The notes: generated by a model not told the origin, from the letters alone. 64,000 bases of DNA from Cololabis saira (GCF_033807715.1 NC_084592.1:21948501-22012500), one strand, 5' to 3'. Shown: positions 1 to 23,000, counted from the stretch's first letter. A program made the numbers and translations.

Positions 1-9473
<9,473 letters not shown>

Positions 9474-9671
9474 GGTGACCTGTTCACCTTAGGAAGCACA
9501 AATGGACTGAAAATGAGGACCAGTTCGTTGATTTTATAAAAGCAAGAAAGAAAAAAACTGCTCTGGTGTTTGCCCGTTGTATTTCAGTCAGCTTCCTCGT
9601 TGGCAGCAGGTCAAAACCTCAGCAGTCTCGAACCCCAGCAGCTGTAACCGCCTCTGGTCGCACCTCTCGGG

Positions 9672-9775
9672 GCCGGAATTATGGTTCCGCGTTAAATCGA
9701 CGCCGTAGGGTACGGCGTAGGGGCACGCGGCGACGCGCAACGTACGCTGCGTTGGTGTAACGCTGGACCATGAAT
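9672..9775. repeat. short palindromic MITE fragment (ATGGTTCCGCGTTA type)
   Basis: ATTATGGTTCCGCGTTAAAT on the left pairs loosely with GTGTAACGCTGGACCATGAAT on the right, enclosing a CGTAGGGTACGGCG core. A related module in opposite orientation is at 41258-41345, and its end (AACCATAAATCAGC) recurs inside the hAT-like copy at 21436-22120. The module lies between the pfkl coding start and the likely promoter. Confidence 0.5.
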
Positions 9776-9779
9776 CAGC

Positions 9780-9960
9780 CTTGACTCCGCCCTGACCAAC
9801 AAAGGAAGGAGTAGTTTGGTTTCAAACCCGGCGCCGCCCGGAGACGCTGTTTTCCTTCAATTCAACAGACCTCTCACTGAAACCCCGCCTTCTCGCTCAA
9901 CGCTGATATATATTACCAACTAATCTTAACCTGCACGTACAACACGGATTTATTTCAGCT
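9780..9960 (-). promoter_or_regulatory. candidate pfkl promoter
   Basis: Upstream of the pfkl start codon the minus strand reads a TATATAT run (around 9907-9914), then a GC box (AGGCGGGG, near 9884), then a GC-rich block (near 9830) containing GGGCGGCGCCGGG. This order fits a core promoter firing toward pfkl. A possible splice acceptor (AACAG before GTCACCATG, about 9480) suggests a non-coding first exon. The placement is inference; no transcript evidence is visible. Confidence 0.35.
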
Positions 9961-10044
9961 TCTTTTTTTTTACTGACTGTCGTACAGGAAGAAAGTGCAG
10001 GTAAGGAGTTGCCATGGATTTTGACCAAAGCAACCTTTACAACA

Positions 10045-10870
10045 ACATTTATTAGGCAAGTTTGTTTGTATAGCACAATTCAACACAAGGTAATTCAAAG
10101 TGCTTTACATCAACATTAAAAGCAGCAACACACAATAAACACACACACAAACTGTAAATAACAATAAAATGATAAGAAAAGAGGTAAAATAATAAAAAGC
10201 ACAAGTTGTTAAAAAGTAGGGGCAGTGTCGGGAGAATATAAGCGCTTTTGCAAGGATGCCCTGTTTTTTAATTCTAGGTTACTTTTATTTATGTATGTTT
10301 TCCTTCTCCCTTCCTTCCCTTTTCTTTTGTTTTTTCTTTGTTTTTAACTTTTTTCCCTTTTCTTTCTTCTATGCGTAGATGATGAGACTTAATATGTTTA
10401 CAAATTGTAGAGCAACATGTATAAGCTGTCTGTCTTGCAAATAAAAAATCTAATAACAAAAAAAAAATAAGGGCAGTAGAGTACAGCAGGTAAGTATTTA
10501 ATTTGAGAGTACTCTTCAGTAAACAGTAATGTTTTTAGGCCTGATTTAAAGGAGCTGACAGTTGGAGCAGACCTCAGGTCCACAGGAAGTTTGTTCCACC
10601 GGTGAGGAGCAGAATAACTGAACGCTGCCTCACCTTGCTTGGTTCTGGTTCTTGGGAACCACAACAAACCAGATCCAGATGAACCTCACAGATCGAGCAT
10701 GTATTTTGGTCCAAGACCATTCAGTACTTTGTAGACGAGCAGTAAGATTTTAAACTCTATCCTTTGAGTCACTGGAAGCTAGTGTAGTGATTTCATGACC
10801 GGTGTAATATGGTCCAGTTTTCCTGGTGTTTGTAAGGACTCTGACGGCAGCGTTCTGGATCAGCTGAAGC
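10045..10870 (-). mobile_element. L2-like LINE, 3' part with end of reverse transcriptase
   Basis: On the minus strand, 10667 down to 10398 encodes RTKQGEAAFSYSAPHRWNKL followed by PVDLRSAPTVSSFKSGLKTLLF, the conserved C-terminal end of L2-clade reverse transcriptases. The upstream nucleotides to 10870 are homologous in other frames (IQNAAVRVLT...). The 3' UTR ends with AAAGTGC...GAATTGTGCTATACAAACAA at 10047-10080. It is 5'-truncated. A related tail is at 12288-12420. Confidence 0.75.
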
Positions 10871-11184
10871 TTACGGTTTCTTTAATCGTAACAGCTGAAA
10901 GAACACAAGATAAAAGTGCACCCAAAGAAGATACACAACGCATGAACCCACAAGTAAAATGAACCACAGTTGACGTTTTGCACATATTATGGAAAATGGA
11001 AAAATGCAAAACAACTGCAAAAAAGAAGACATTGAACAACAAAATGGGATGCATGACCTCACAGCTGAGGACAAACAAACAGAGGCTAAGTAAACAATGG
11101 TATGAGTATGACATTGGCAAGGTGCATAAAGCAGGAGAATTAAATGCAAAAAAAGAAAAAGAAAAGCAAGAGTAGCCACAAAAA

Positions 11185-11298
<114 letters not shown>

Positions 11299-12287
11299 TT
11301 TGTGATTACTAATTTGATAAATGAAGTGTACAGTATGAAACACAAAGTACGGTCTCTGACACAGCAGCCGGCAGTTCTACCTTTTGAGAGTGGATTAAAG
11401 ATGTTGTGTAAGTTAGTTCAGGTTTATGAGCAGTTGTTCATATAAACCTCTCTGGGGTTCAGACCTTACATAAACACATAAACTCCTGACAAATCTTATC
11501 ACAAGTGGCCAGGGTTTGGTGTGTGTGGTCACAAGTGGCGTTAAAATCCGTTTGAGTGATCAGATACAGTAGGACTTCTCTGTTCCACATGCAAATAACC
11601 ATCATCACTTGCAAGCACTAAACCTGTTGTTATTTGTAATCATTGCATCTGAAAAACACTAAATTAACTAATAATAGCTCAATAAAATAGCAAAATATAA
11701 ATGACTTTATAAAATAGAAGAACCTGGTATTTATAACACTAAAAAGTTTACAAAAACCTTTTTTTAAGCTATGTTTATTTTTTTGTTTCCTCCAAGTAAA
11801 CAGCTATGTGGATCCTCCCTCTCTTTGTATTAACACATTCCTGAGTGCTCCAAAACAGCAATCCGCAGAACCAGCAGTTTACTTTTGTAACTGTCTTGAC
11901 CAGAAATGCAACACAGATCTTTATCCTTTCATAGAAGATTTCATTGGTCCCGGCTGAACACTGGGGAGTTTCAGGCTCATAAGCATTTTAAGTCATATGT
12001 AAATCCATGAGGTGGTCATGACTCGAGTCATTCAGCTCTTTTGTTCAAAGAAAGTTGTTCACATTGTACATGAGTGTATTGACTCATAAATCAAGCAGTT
12101 GTGAAAGTGGTTGTGAAACTGCTTGGGGAGGAGTTTCAAGAGTGTAATGTAAGTAATGAATATGGTAAACACGAGGACTCATGTTACGTTTAGTGTTGGT
12201 TTTTCCTGTTTGACATAGATTCAAATTCAAACACAAAACACTGCAGATGCAGCTGCATCAAATTACTTAGATGCAATATGAAACTTA

Positions 12288-12420
12288 GGCAAGGCAAGGC
12301 AAATTTATTAATGTAGCACAATTCAACACAAGGTAATTCAAAGTGCTTTACATTGACATTAAAAGCGGGAAGACATAATTAGACAGTAAATAACAAATAG
12401 GTAAGAATAAGAAACTTAAA
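12288..12420 (-). mobile_element. L2-like LINE 3' tail fragment
   Basis: The plus-strand sequence AGCACAATTCAACACAAGGT followed by AATTCAAAGTGCTTTACAT nearly repeats 10070-10110, so this is a second, shorter copy of the same LINE tail, on the minus strand. Confidence 0.6.
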
Positions 12421-12764
12421 TATAACACTGAATGAATAAGGCAATAAAAAACATGTAACAACAAACAAACAAGCAAAAAGCACGTAACCCGGCTGTTACG
12501 TGCTAAAGTAGGTGCATAGGTAAACAGTGCAGTTCACAGTCAAACTGTTTTATTTTACAGGACAACATGACCTCTGTCACTCTCCCCTGCATCAGATGCA
12601 GGTGCGCATGTGAAAGGTGAAGCCGCTTTGACACGATGATTACAGAATGAAGACGGACTGGAGATCCCATGTTTGTGCCGCCTCCAATCTCCAGTTGTGC
12701 ATTGTTGCCTCATGGCAAGCTGGCTCTTGGTTTGGGTCCTGTATGGAGGCTGTATGTTCTTGTG

Positions 12765-13507
12765 CAGAGGTGTCAAAAGTATTCACATTCATTACTCAGG
12801 TAGAAGTATAGATACTAGAGTTTAAAAATACTCCTGTAGATATACACCCTGAGGAAGGCGTAAGCCGACACGCGTTGGTGTTTTTTAGAATGTAACCCAG
12901 TCCAAATAAAGGTTTTTTAACTTTTTTCAAGCAACTGGGTAAAGTATGAAAGTAAAAGTAATGTAAGGGGGAAAAAAGCCATTAAGGACAAAAGCCATTG
13001 AAAATGAATGCATCTTAGTATAATGCAAATATATTAAAGAACCATATGTGTACTATTGAGCATTAACATGTGTTTCAGAGAGCAGAAGATATGATGACTA
13101 GTTGCCTATAATTATTGTAATGGTGCAAAAAGTCAAACTTCAGAGGCATGTTATCATTTATCCTAACCTTTATTGGAATGTACATCCAAGTTTAGTTGCA
13201 GGAATCTGAGGGAACGGATGTAAGAACAAAACTGGACAAGAACATCTGAAACAACCACAACCAAATTCACTCTATCTGGATGGAGCAATTTAACTGGATA
13301 GTTTTTTTTTAAAGGCCGAAATGAAATAGAGTAACGAGGCTGTTTTTAAAATGTAAGGAGTAAAAAGTACAGATAATTGCGTGAAAATGTAAGGAGTAAA
13401 AGTAAAAAGTCGTCTGAAAAATAATTACTCCAGTGAAGTATAGATAACCAAAATTTCTACTTAAGTAAGGTAACAAAGTATTTGTACTTTGTTACTTGAC
13501 ACCTCTG
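12765..13507. mobile_element. hAT-like non-autonomous element, 8-bp target duplication TTCTTGTG
   Basis: The ends are inverted repeats: CAGAGGTGTCAA on the left and TTGACACCTCTG on the right. Perfect 8-bp duplications TTCTTGTG flank it at 12757-12764 and 13508-13515. An unrelated retroelement-like piece (about 12840-12930, containing CCTGAGGAAGGCGTAAGCCG and AATAAAGGTTTTTT) seems nested inside. There is no transposase frame. Confidence 0.85.
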
Positions 13508-14916
13508 TTCTTGTGTGGGTTTTCTCTGAGTATTCCTGTTTCCTCCCACAGTCCAGAAACATGTACCATGTAATTCTAAATATCTGTCCATAGGAATGAG
13601 TGTGAGTGTGTGAGGTTGTTGGTCTATATGTGGGCCTGCGATGACTGATCGACTTGTCTGAGGCTCTGCCTTTCAGGCCCCAGTACATTCCATGACCCTA
13701 AGTAGGAATAATTGGGTATAGTTAATCAAATTATTGGTCAATAACAGGTTTGAGCAGACCTCAGTGACAAATTGATGGTGAGCCATTCATTTGAAGCAGG
13801 TGTGTTGGATTAAAATTGATAAAAGTGGAGGGAAGCAGCCTGTCAGTTAACCTAGACGGGGGGAACACCACGTTCGAGTATTACACAATTTAAACACAGC
13901 CCCCTGGTCCACAACCAGTAACCAGTTCCTAATGTACAGCAAGACACAGTAGTGCTGGCTTCACTTCCTCCATTTGTTGCTGGTATTTGGGGCTGCAGGC
14001 AGGAGACGGAAAACAGTTGTGAAATTGCTTGGCTTCATCTTGCTCCTCCAGATTGCTCAGCACGGCAACAGGCTTTGCCCAGCAGTTAGTGCTTCAAGTT
14101 GAGTGGAAAAGTTCATAATAAGGTCAGTGAAGCCAGTTCCTGTCCCTCTGAACAATGTGGCCTAAAACCCGGGGGTATTTATTTATTTTTTCATGCAGCG
14201 TCTTTACCTTGCTTGCCAATTTGCTACATGTACTAACAGTGGACCGGAGTGGTGCTATGAGATCTCTCACCACCCCCGAGATGGAGTGATTCATCCTCTG
14301 TGCTGAATTTACAGCCATCCTGGCAACCCTTTTACGCCTCTCAGCAATTTCAATACATCCAACGCTCATTTCACCTCTATAATGCCTTTGTTACCACTTC
14401 CCGAGGTGATACTGAGATTTAATGCTAAAATGGTATGCTGTTCCACTTCCATGCCATTCATAAAGCACAGACGAGCGGTGTAAAGGCAACGGTGGTACGA
14501 ACAATGCAGAATGTTGATAAACAAAGCGGTTTCCTGCTTTCAGCAGATTATAGGAGGCATGGGCCCCCCAGTATCCACTAGAGGGGGCCGAAGCTTTACT
14601 AGGTCAGCCTCAATAAGCAGTAAAATGACCTGTTTTCAGTTATAATCACCTGAATGAGCACATTGGAATTCTTCACAGGAAAGCATTTAAATCATACCTC
14701 AAATATGCCTTAAAAAAATATTGCAAGTTTATGAAGTCCAATTCTGAGTTTTCTTTCACAAATGTGACATTATATGAATAATCAGTCATTTGCTTTTTTG
14801 GAAAAACATGACATGTATCACACATGAGAAATAGCACATGGGACATGTTGCAACTGCCGATTTAAAGAAATACATTTTAGAGCGGCTTGGACATCAAGGC
14901 TATTTGATAGATTATC

Positions 14917-15095
<179 letters not shown>

Positions 15096-15339
15096 GCATG
15101 GGGTGCATACGTTCTCTTCAGATGTTGGATTTCGCTGACAAAGTCTGTAGAGTTCTGTTTGTGACGTCTTCTTTATCAGAGGGACAAAGAAGGTGATGTG
15201 GGAGTTTTCAGTGTTGTATGTGACTGAGTTTATGTTGCTGTTTATAGGTCTGAGTGGTGCTCCCTTATTGTGCATCTTGGGAAGTCTATAAATGCTTGGA
15301 GTGGCCTACTATTGACCCAAAGGAGCCAAACTTAGCACA

Positions 15340-16425
15340 AAAAGTAAGAAAATGTGTGTTTGGTAGTTTATTTCTTTGTTGTAACGATGCTTCTTGGCAA
15401 CAAATCTTATACCGTTGGAAAACCTGTTTATTTCCCTTTTAAATGGTGACACATTTGTGAGGAACAGGCACTCGTGGGATGAGCAGCAGAGCTGAGTATG
15501 TGGGTTGCGCCTATAAAAGATTTGCCAAATCTATTCTGCGAATGCCAAAAGCTTATTTTGCTATTGACTGTTGTTTTGATCTTCTTGTACCCTCAGTTCC
15601 TGCCAATCAGACACCTGAGCATGTGGAGGGACGTTGTGTTCAGCGATGAGTCCAGACTCTGCCTACGACGGTCGGATTGTAGGGTCAGAGTGTGGAGAAG
15701 ATGCAGAGAATGCTATGCTGACTGCTGCACCAATAGAGGGACACATTTAATGATGGCAATCGTAATGCAGAGAGATATGTGGATGAGGTTCTGCAACCAG
15801 AGGGACTCCCATACAGTATCTCCACAGTCTGGGACCAAACTCTATCCTCCAAGATGACTTATCAGAGACTATCTCCATAATTTGGGAGTAGAGAGGATGA
15901 ACTGGCCTGCCAGCAGTCCCGACCTCATCCCCATTGAACACTTGTGGGATCAGCTTTGGCGTGCTGTTCTGGGCAGAGTGACCAACACAACCACGTTGGC
16001 TGACTTGCTACTTATGCTGGTTGAAGAATGGGATGCCAACCAGAGTCACTGTTAGACCAGGTTGATGACCAGCATGAGGTGAAGGCGCCAGGCTGTTGTG
16101 GCTGTGTATGGATCCTCCACACACTACTGACGCTCCCGTTTGTTGAATGGATGAATTGTTAAATTGCCAATATGTGTTGTTTCTTCAATCTTAAATCATC
16201 CAATCCGCCAAACAAGAGTCAAAGTATTGTGGCTTCGGCAGAGAAGATTTGGCAAATTTTTCAAGGGCAGAACCCACATACTCAGGTCTGCTGCTCATCC
16301 CACAAATGAATGTTGCTCACTAATGTGTCATCATTGAAAAGGGAAAAAAACAGGTTTTCCAACAGAATACGATTTATTTCTAAGAAGCACTCTTACAACA
16401 ACGCAAATTTCCTTACTTTTCATGT
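15340..16425 (+). mobile_element. decayed Tc1/mariner transposon with ~200-bp terminal inverted repeats
   Basis: The inverted arms are about 15340-15535 and 16232-16425. For example GGGATGAGCAGCAGAGCTGA (15476-15495) pairs with TCAGGTCTGCTGCTCATCCC (16281-16300), and both contain GTATGTGGGTT. Arms of about 200 bp match the IR/DR type of fish Tc1 elements. Between them, frame-broken transposase remains on the plus strand: MWRDVVFSDESRLCLRRSDC then RVRVWRR (15620-15700), and MNWPASSPDLIPIEHLWDQL (15897-15956), which carries the DDE-domain SPDLxPIEHLWD block. It is not functional. Confidence 0.85.
15600..16070 (+). pseudogene. Tc1-like transposase pseudogene
   Basis: Pieces of the catalytic domain are readable in more than one frame: VFSDESR, a block carrying a catalytic Asp, and SPDLIPIEHLWDQLWRAVLG with the final catalytic region. 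A stretch between them is deleted or frameshifted, and the DNA-binding N-terminus is not recognisable. The fragment is far shorter than a full transposase of about 340 residues. Confidence 0.8.
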
Positions 16426-16916
16426 TCAGTTTATGAAGAACCTGAAGACTGAAAGAATTCACATTAATATAAAACTGTTTCTTCCCTTATGCATGGAGGC
16501 GATACGTACCTGCTGGTGGTTTTTCTTGATGGTGGGGAGGGTGCCTCTCCCATGAGGCACTGCTGATTTTCAGGAGTTTCAATTTAATTTGAGTAAATAA
16601 AAATATAAACAGCATTTTGCTCAAAGATTTGATGTAAAAATGTAATTTCTAATATTACTCACATATTTCAAGCAACTCAGGGGGACTTTATAAGAGCTAA
16701 GGTAACATTTAATCCAAAATTCCAAATTTCTGAAATGTTTCAGGTTTTCTTTTTTGCTGTGTATCATAGCTTCCATCAGCGTGCATAAAATATCTGATGA
16801 ATCACATATAGTTATCAATAATTCCTTCACTAAATCATTTATGTCCAGTGTTGATAAAAACAAGACCTAGTGACAGATGAGACGGAGCACAATGTTTTGG
16901 GTACAGTACATCAGCA

Positions 16917-16922
16917 TTTATT
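16917..16922 (-). terminator. candidate polyadenylation signal for map3k13
   Basis: AATAAA on the minus strand, in GGAATAAATGC, is located 3.2 kb past the stop. It is chosen because sequence below it (16300-16860) looks unrelated and borders the Tc1 copy. Confidence 0.4.
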
Positions 16923-19061
16923 CCATGCAGTTGTTTGCTCTGATTTTATTCTCCCGTTGCACTGTACATTGGATAATACAGGAAACTGACAGGATTGGTT
17001 GATCATAATGCCATTCGACAAGGAAGGGAGTTGGAAATGAGAGTAACAAAGAAACAGATGTTTGATACATGGGATGAGACAACATGATGTCCACGGAAAG
17101 AGAAACAATTTCACAGAAATTCAGATGTAAGTAATTGGTAATTTTGTTTAAAAATGAAAGCAAGGGTTCACCGAAAAAGTTTATAGAAACTGGCTTCACA
17201 TGTGCCGTCGGTCTCAATATTTTATTCACCTTCCGTGGCAGTAGTGATTCCTAACAACCTATGATGGGATGAAACTACCAAAATCTGCTTATTCTAGACT
17301 GTAACTGCGATGGTGATCAAAATGAAGAATGGTCCCCTGGAGATTTAAATGATATGACAATGCTTTTTTTTTTTTTTTTTTTTTCAACCATACAAATACT
17401 GTCCTCCTTTCAAATCCATTCATTGTGCTTCCTTTCAGTAATACTTCTAGGGAGATATCGTTGGTCATAAGCTGCCTGAAATTAAAAAGAAAACGACTCC
17501 TGACCAGTCATTACAAATAAATTAATCCAATAATCACGTAGGCCAGCTACGAAGAAAGAATGAAAAATAAAGGATCAAAATTAAATTAAAACCTTGCAAC
17601 AATCATACTTCACAGGGTGTATGCCAGAAAGACAGTGTTATTAACAGCTTGATCAGATTACCCAATCATTATGTTCCACAAGGTTATTTCACATGTACGT
17701 AAACAAGAGTGAAGAAGGTAGTGGGAGGCTTAAAGAGCGGCTGCCATAGTTTTTTTGTTTGTCTGTTGTTTTTTTAGTAGCAGGCATCAGCCTTTTTAAA
17801 GCATTCGAGCAAAAAGTAATTTATCCATTGGTACAGTTTTATAAGCACCTCTTGCCGCTCGTTTTTATGACCCACTCCCTCCTGAAGTGTACAATACTGA
17901 TATAAGTATTTCCTGCTCGTTTTCAACCAGTTGCCTGGTCGTATGAGCTGCGTGATATATATTAAAAGAGGGAGGACAAAAACAGGTCACATAACATTTA
18001 CAGATGTTTATATACAGGATTAACACTGAGATGAGGTTGCTGAAAACCCAGAGCACCTTAAAGCTCCGGTCTTGTATCTGGCTTATGTTCCTTATGCAAA
18101 ATCTCACCCGTCTGTACACACTTGGGCTGATATCATGACATCATTATCGCTAAATTCAACCCGGGCAAATAAGATCAGTAAGTTGGATGACGAATGGGAA
18201 TATATATATATTAAAAAAAAATAATTAAAATACCTTTACAAATGCAGTATCCCTCTTTAAAAGACAACAGGAAGATTAAAATATAGAGTTGTATTATTGG
18301 GATTATTTGGATGGTCGCGGGACCATCAATGAAATGACCTTGATTAGGGGGAAAAAATAGTTTGAGCCACAATTTTTTGAACGCAAGGCAAAACAAATGT
18401 GTGCAACTGTCACTACCTAGTGGCAGCTGATATATTGCTCTCGATCAGCCACAAAAAAACCTGAGCATCAAACCCTGCGTATGCAAGTTCTCAAAACATC
18501 AAAAGAAAAAGAAAAGCTTCAAATTAGAGCCTTTCTGCTCTCCTCAGGCCACCAGCCACCGTGGACGTGGATGTCTAGCCAGCTGGACATCCTGCATTTC
18601 TGAGTGAGCCCCTCCTTTCTCACCTGAGTTTCAAGCTGCTGTTTATTATTGCTGCTCTATTTACAACAGCACAGACAATAATTAGCCTTTTTTTGGGAAA
18701 GAATACATGTCAGACAGTAAAAACTACCCTGCTAGAAAATGGTACATGGGACACGTTACGCTAAAAAAAGAAGGATACTGCACCTGGATTGCAAATAAAA
18801 TCCATTACATGTCCTTTAGAGTGATAAAGGGTTGAACATCAAGGCTATGAGTAAGACCTTTTTTGTTTTTTGTTTTTTTAAATCATTATTATTATTATTT
18901 TTAAATATTTCTGCATGGTCCATAATGTGCCACTTGAAGACCATTCCTTCATACGACAATTGGTCCAGTCCAGTTTCGCAGTACTTGAGCAATCCTGAGA
19001 TGAGACTTGAAACTGAAATGTCTTATGCTTAGGAAGGGGTTTAGTGTTCACATATGCAGAT

Positions 19062-19073
19062 GCACACACACAC

Positions 19074-19117
<44 letters not shown>

Positions 19118-19118
19118 C
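19062..19118. repeat. (CA)n(CGCA)n compound microsatellite
   Basis: CA units flank about nine CGCA units. The alternating purine/pyrimidine pattern favours Z-DNA. It lies within the presumed map3k13 3'UTR. Confidence 0.95.
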
Positions 19119-20076
19119 CTCATTAGCTCTGGCTGTGACATCTGTTTGCTGATGATGTGTCTTGGGGAGAGGGATGAACGGTGTCCGAGTGGAAGAATAT
19201 CTGTTTTTAGCCATCAAGCCGAGTCTTCATCTCTGCCCTGCTAGCTTGTCTGCCTCATGCAGTCTTTCAGCAGCTTTCTGCATCGCGGGAGCTGCACAAG
19301 CATGCTTTGACAGCCATGTGGGGGGTCCTGATGATGCAGTTTTAGGGAAGGAGAGAAAGTCCGGTCATGAGGCAGGGTTGTTCATGCTGGTGTTCACATT
19401 TTTTTTCCATGAGCTCATTGTTCCCCATGTCAGCCATAGAGGGGGGGGGGGGAGGAGGGATGAGGAGGGGGTGAGGTTTTGGGTCTCTGTGCTGTAAACT
19501 GACACAGGTTGGTCAAACTGCAGTGAAGGATTGTTTGTAGTTCGAGGACTTCCCTCAGAAATAATAAAATAAGGAGCCCGATGAAGACTTGGAGTGATGC
19601 TCCTTGCCTGAGACCAACTACTGCAATTATGCAACTCCCTGCTGCTAACTTTCAGTCTCAAGTACGCAAGTGCTTCAACACATTCTCTTTCATCACGTCC
19701 GTCTCCCTCCACCCAGAGTGTCTCCAACACAGTCAGCCCATGCTTCGTTTCAAAATATAAGTTTCTTTCTTCTCATTTCAGATCAGAGAACTTACAGAGG
19801 TCCTGAAGTTTGCTTCAAAACTCAGACAAAAATAAATTATGAATGTTAAACTATCTACTGTACATTATCATTCAAAAGGGAATCCCTGCCATGGGTTGCC
19901 TGGATGCAGTGCTGGATGAGGGAGGGAAAGTGGGGGGGGGGGGGTTATGATGGGAAGGGTAGAGTTTTGTTTACCACATTGCCCTCTTATTGCTGTGTTT
20001 TTCTGCAGGGCCCATTTTTGGAATATGGGACATGATGGCCTCCAGGCAAAACAAGAGCTGTGCCCCGCGGTGAGTT

Positions 20077-23000
20077 TCACCATGAGGAAGGGGCCCCGAC
20101 TTTGTTGTTTCTGATGGTGGCGTCAGAGCAGTCTGCCTCTGATGAATCGCAGTCTGAGTCCCCGAACTGCAGCGGGTTCTGAGACAAAGGGAGAAAACAC
20201 AAGGAGAAAGTGAGCAAGAAAGCTTCAAAGTACAAGAAAAAAAACAACCCAAAAGCATTATTCATCTTCCTTTGCAACGCTCGCCCCATTTGCTTGGAAT
20301 CAATTAAGTGAAGTCTTGTGGTGGTGATAAGGTCAGGGGATCACTGACGTCAGTGCAATTCTTTTAAAGCTCGTAGCGTTTCTGAGATACACCAGCATGT
20401 TCAAATCAAGTGTAAAAATGTTTCCCTGTGATTTAAAAAAATATAGCTATTAGTTTAGATTAATTATTATGTACTTCCATTGGGTGGTGGTTTCTAACAA
20501 TACCACTCTCACACCTTTTTCCTTATTGTAGATACCATTATCTGACAGCCTCATCTATATTATGGGTCCCTTGTACTATTTTGACTTGAGACTGCTTGAA
20601 GTTGTTTTTTTGTTTTGTTTTTTTTTATTGTGACCTAGGTATTCTGCCAGAGGAGAAGATGAGACGTGGTTGAAATGAGGGGGATCTGCGTTTCTCTGGT
20701 CTGGCTGACCTGAACTCCGATAAGTAAAAGTTAATGGCTCGCTGGCTGGATCTTAAGTGATTTTTCTTTTAGTTATAATGTATGTTGGACACCTGATTCA
20801 TTTTAAGACATCTTTTCATATGACATTTTAATTTCACTGAAAGGGAATTTTGCTCATTTCAAGCATAAAGAATTCTGGAAATTTGATAAAATTAACAGGG
20901 AAGATTTATAATCATTTTGTCAATTATTATGCCCCCCAAACACATTTATTCTTCATTTATAATAAGTTTGCTTTAGAGATCATGGTTCTACTATCATAAG
21001 AGAGCATTGCTTTTCTTCTATTTTGTTCTCCATTGTTGTTATTTTGGAATTAGGTTAAGTTAGCTGCTGAAATCTGAAAACAGAAAAACAACAACACAAA
21101 GGTGAGCCACTCACCTCATAGCTGTGTTCGTCAGAGCACAGTTTCCCCAGAGAGATCTGCGTCTTCACCCTGCGGACAGCACACTCCTTGTCGGAGAGGC
21201 CGTCCGACTGGGTGGAGATGTCGATGGGGATGTCGGGCGTGTGGGACAGCAGCTCGTCCAGGTGCTCCTCCTGGCTGGCGCTCAGCCTCTCCAGGGGTCC
21301 GCTGTGGGAATGGTCACTGGTGTTTCCCTCCTCGCCGTCGGTCGCTGACAGGTTCTCCGAGCTGAAGGTGGAGTAGGACTGGAAGCTGCTCATGCAGCGG
21401 TGAGGTCTGTGAGGAGGAGAAGGAGTACTCTGAATTAGAGATGGGCGGTATGGACTAAAAAATGTATCACGATAATTTCTAGCATTATCCCGATGGCGAT
21501 AAAAAAAATACCAATTCAACTCCACCTTTTTAACTATAAATCTATCTCATCATCATTTCCTTCCTTCCTTCTTTCTCCTTTCCTTCCTTCCTTCTTTCTC
21601 CTTTCCTTCCTTCCTTCTTTCTCCTTTCCTTCCTTCCTTCTTTCTCCTTTCCTTCCTTCCTTCTTTCTCCTTTCCTTCCTTCCTTCTTTCTCCTTTCCTT
21701 CCTTCCTTCTTTCTCCCTTCCTTCCTTCCTTCCTTCCTTCCTTCCTTCCTTCCTTCCTTCCTTCCTTCCTTCCTTCCTTCCTTCCTTCCTTCCTTCCTTC
21801 CTTCCTTCCTTCCTTCCTTCCTTCCTTCCTTCCTTCCTTCCTTCCTTCCTTCCTTCCTTCCTTCCTTCCTTCCTTCCTTCCTTCCTTCCTTCCTTCCTTC
21901 CTTCCTTCCTTCCTTCCTTCCTTCCTTCCTTCCTTCCTTCCTTCCTTCCTTCCTTCCTTCCTTCCTTCCTTCCTTCACGTTGTGCGTGGATTTAACACAG
22001 AACCATAAATCAGCTTTACACAAAAACGTCATCAACGTTTTTACTGTGAGATGAGAAATTCTTACCGTGGGGAATTTTTTTGGCGGTATATCGTGAACGT
22101 TAAAATATCGCCCATTCCTACTCTGAATTAATTCAGCATTTATTTAAGGGTGAATTATACTTGCTTTTGGTGCGTTTGGAGCGTGGACATGTTTTGACTT
22201 TGAAGCGGAAAAGATAATCACTACTTTAATTGCCTAACGTGATTTATGGTGTTACTTTAAAAAGGTCAAGCGTGTTATCTTAATGACCATTTGCATTTTA
22301 CCTCTGTCTCCTTGGAAACTCCACTTCACTGTCCACCTCTCCCTCTTCCTCTTCAGATGACTCATCACCGCCCTGCAAGAGCAACAATAAAAGTGAATGC
22401 ACAAGAATGTTTCCTTCAACACAAACACGCATCCATTGATGCAAAGCTTAAATGTGCGCTCACCTTCCTGAGAGGCCTGATGGTGCGGGGCAGTGCCGAG
22501 GGCAGAGGGTGTGTGTGTTGGGCTGAATTCTGCTCCTGTGGCTCAGCCTTCTTCGCGTTCTCTCCATCTAAGACTGCATCTTGGTTGGGCACCCTTGAAG
22601 AGGACTTGGCGCTTTCTTGGGTGCTGAGCAGGGAGTAGTGTGGCAACTCTGGCTGGTTCAAGGCAGGAGGGGTCTCCTGACAGTGTAGGCAACCGGGGAA
22701 GGGATGGGCCTGGCAGCAGGGACATAAAGAGCCGGCGGCGCCGCCCGGTACGGGATTGGAGCTGGTGGACGAGGTCCGCTGTCGCGTGTCTGCATCCATA
22801 GCAGTGGATATGAGGTCGGGGCTGGAGCCAGAAACGCGGCGCTGCAGGTGGTCAGTCTGAGGGCTCCGCAGGGCAGCGGCGGGGCCAAAGTAACGCAAGT
22901 TGTTGGCACAGTTGACAACAGCCTCCTCGCGGCCTTTCAGGGGGAGAAACTGTCCCTCGGCCGGTTGGTGGTGATGGTGGTGGTGGTGGTGGTGGAAGGT

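Larger units (their letters stand above)
16862..20076 (-). other. map3k13: probable map3k13 3' untranslated region
   Basis: This is 3.2 kb downstream of the map3k13 stop codon with no coding exon and no clear transposon. On the minus strand AATAAA (16917-16922) is followed by TGCTGATGTACTGTACCCAA, a plausible cleavage region at about 16895. Inside are a T20 run (about 17364-17383 on plus), a CA/CG repeat (19062-19118) and two G runs (near 19441 and 19932). The extent is inferred; an earlier polyadenylation site is possible. Confidence 0.45.

Noticed and set aside
21493..22035. Coding gene inside hAT-like copy 1
   Set aside because: Only the repeat core is open; no transposase residues, so the element is non-autonomous.
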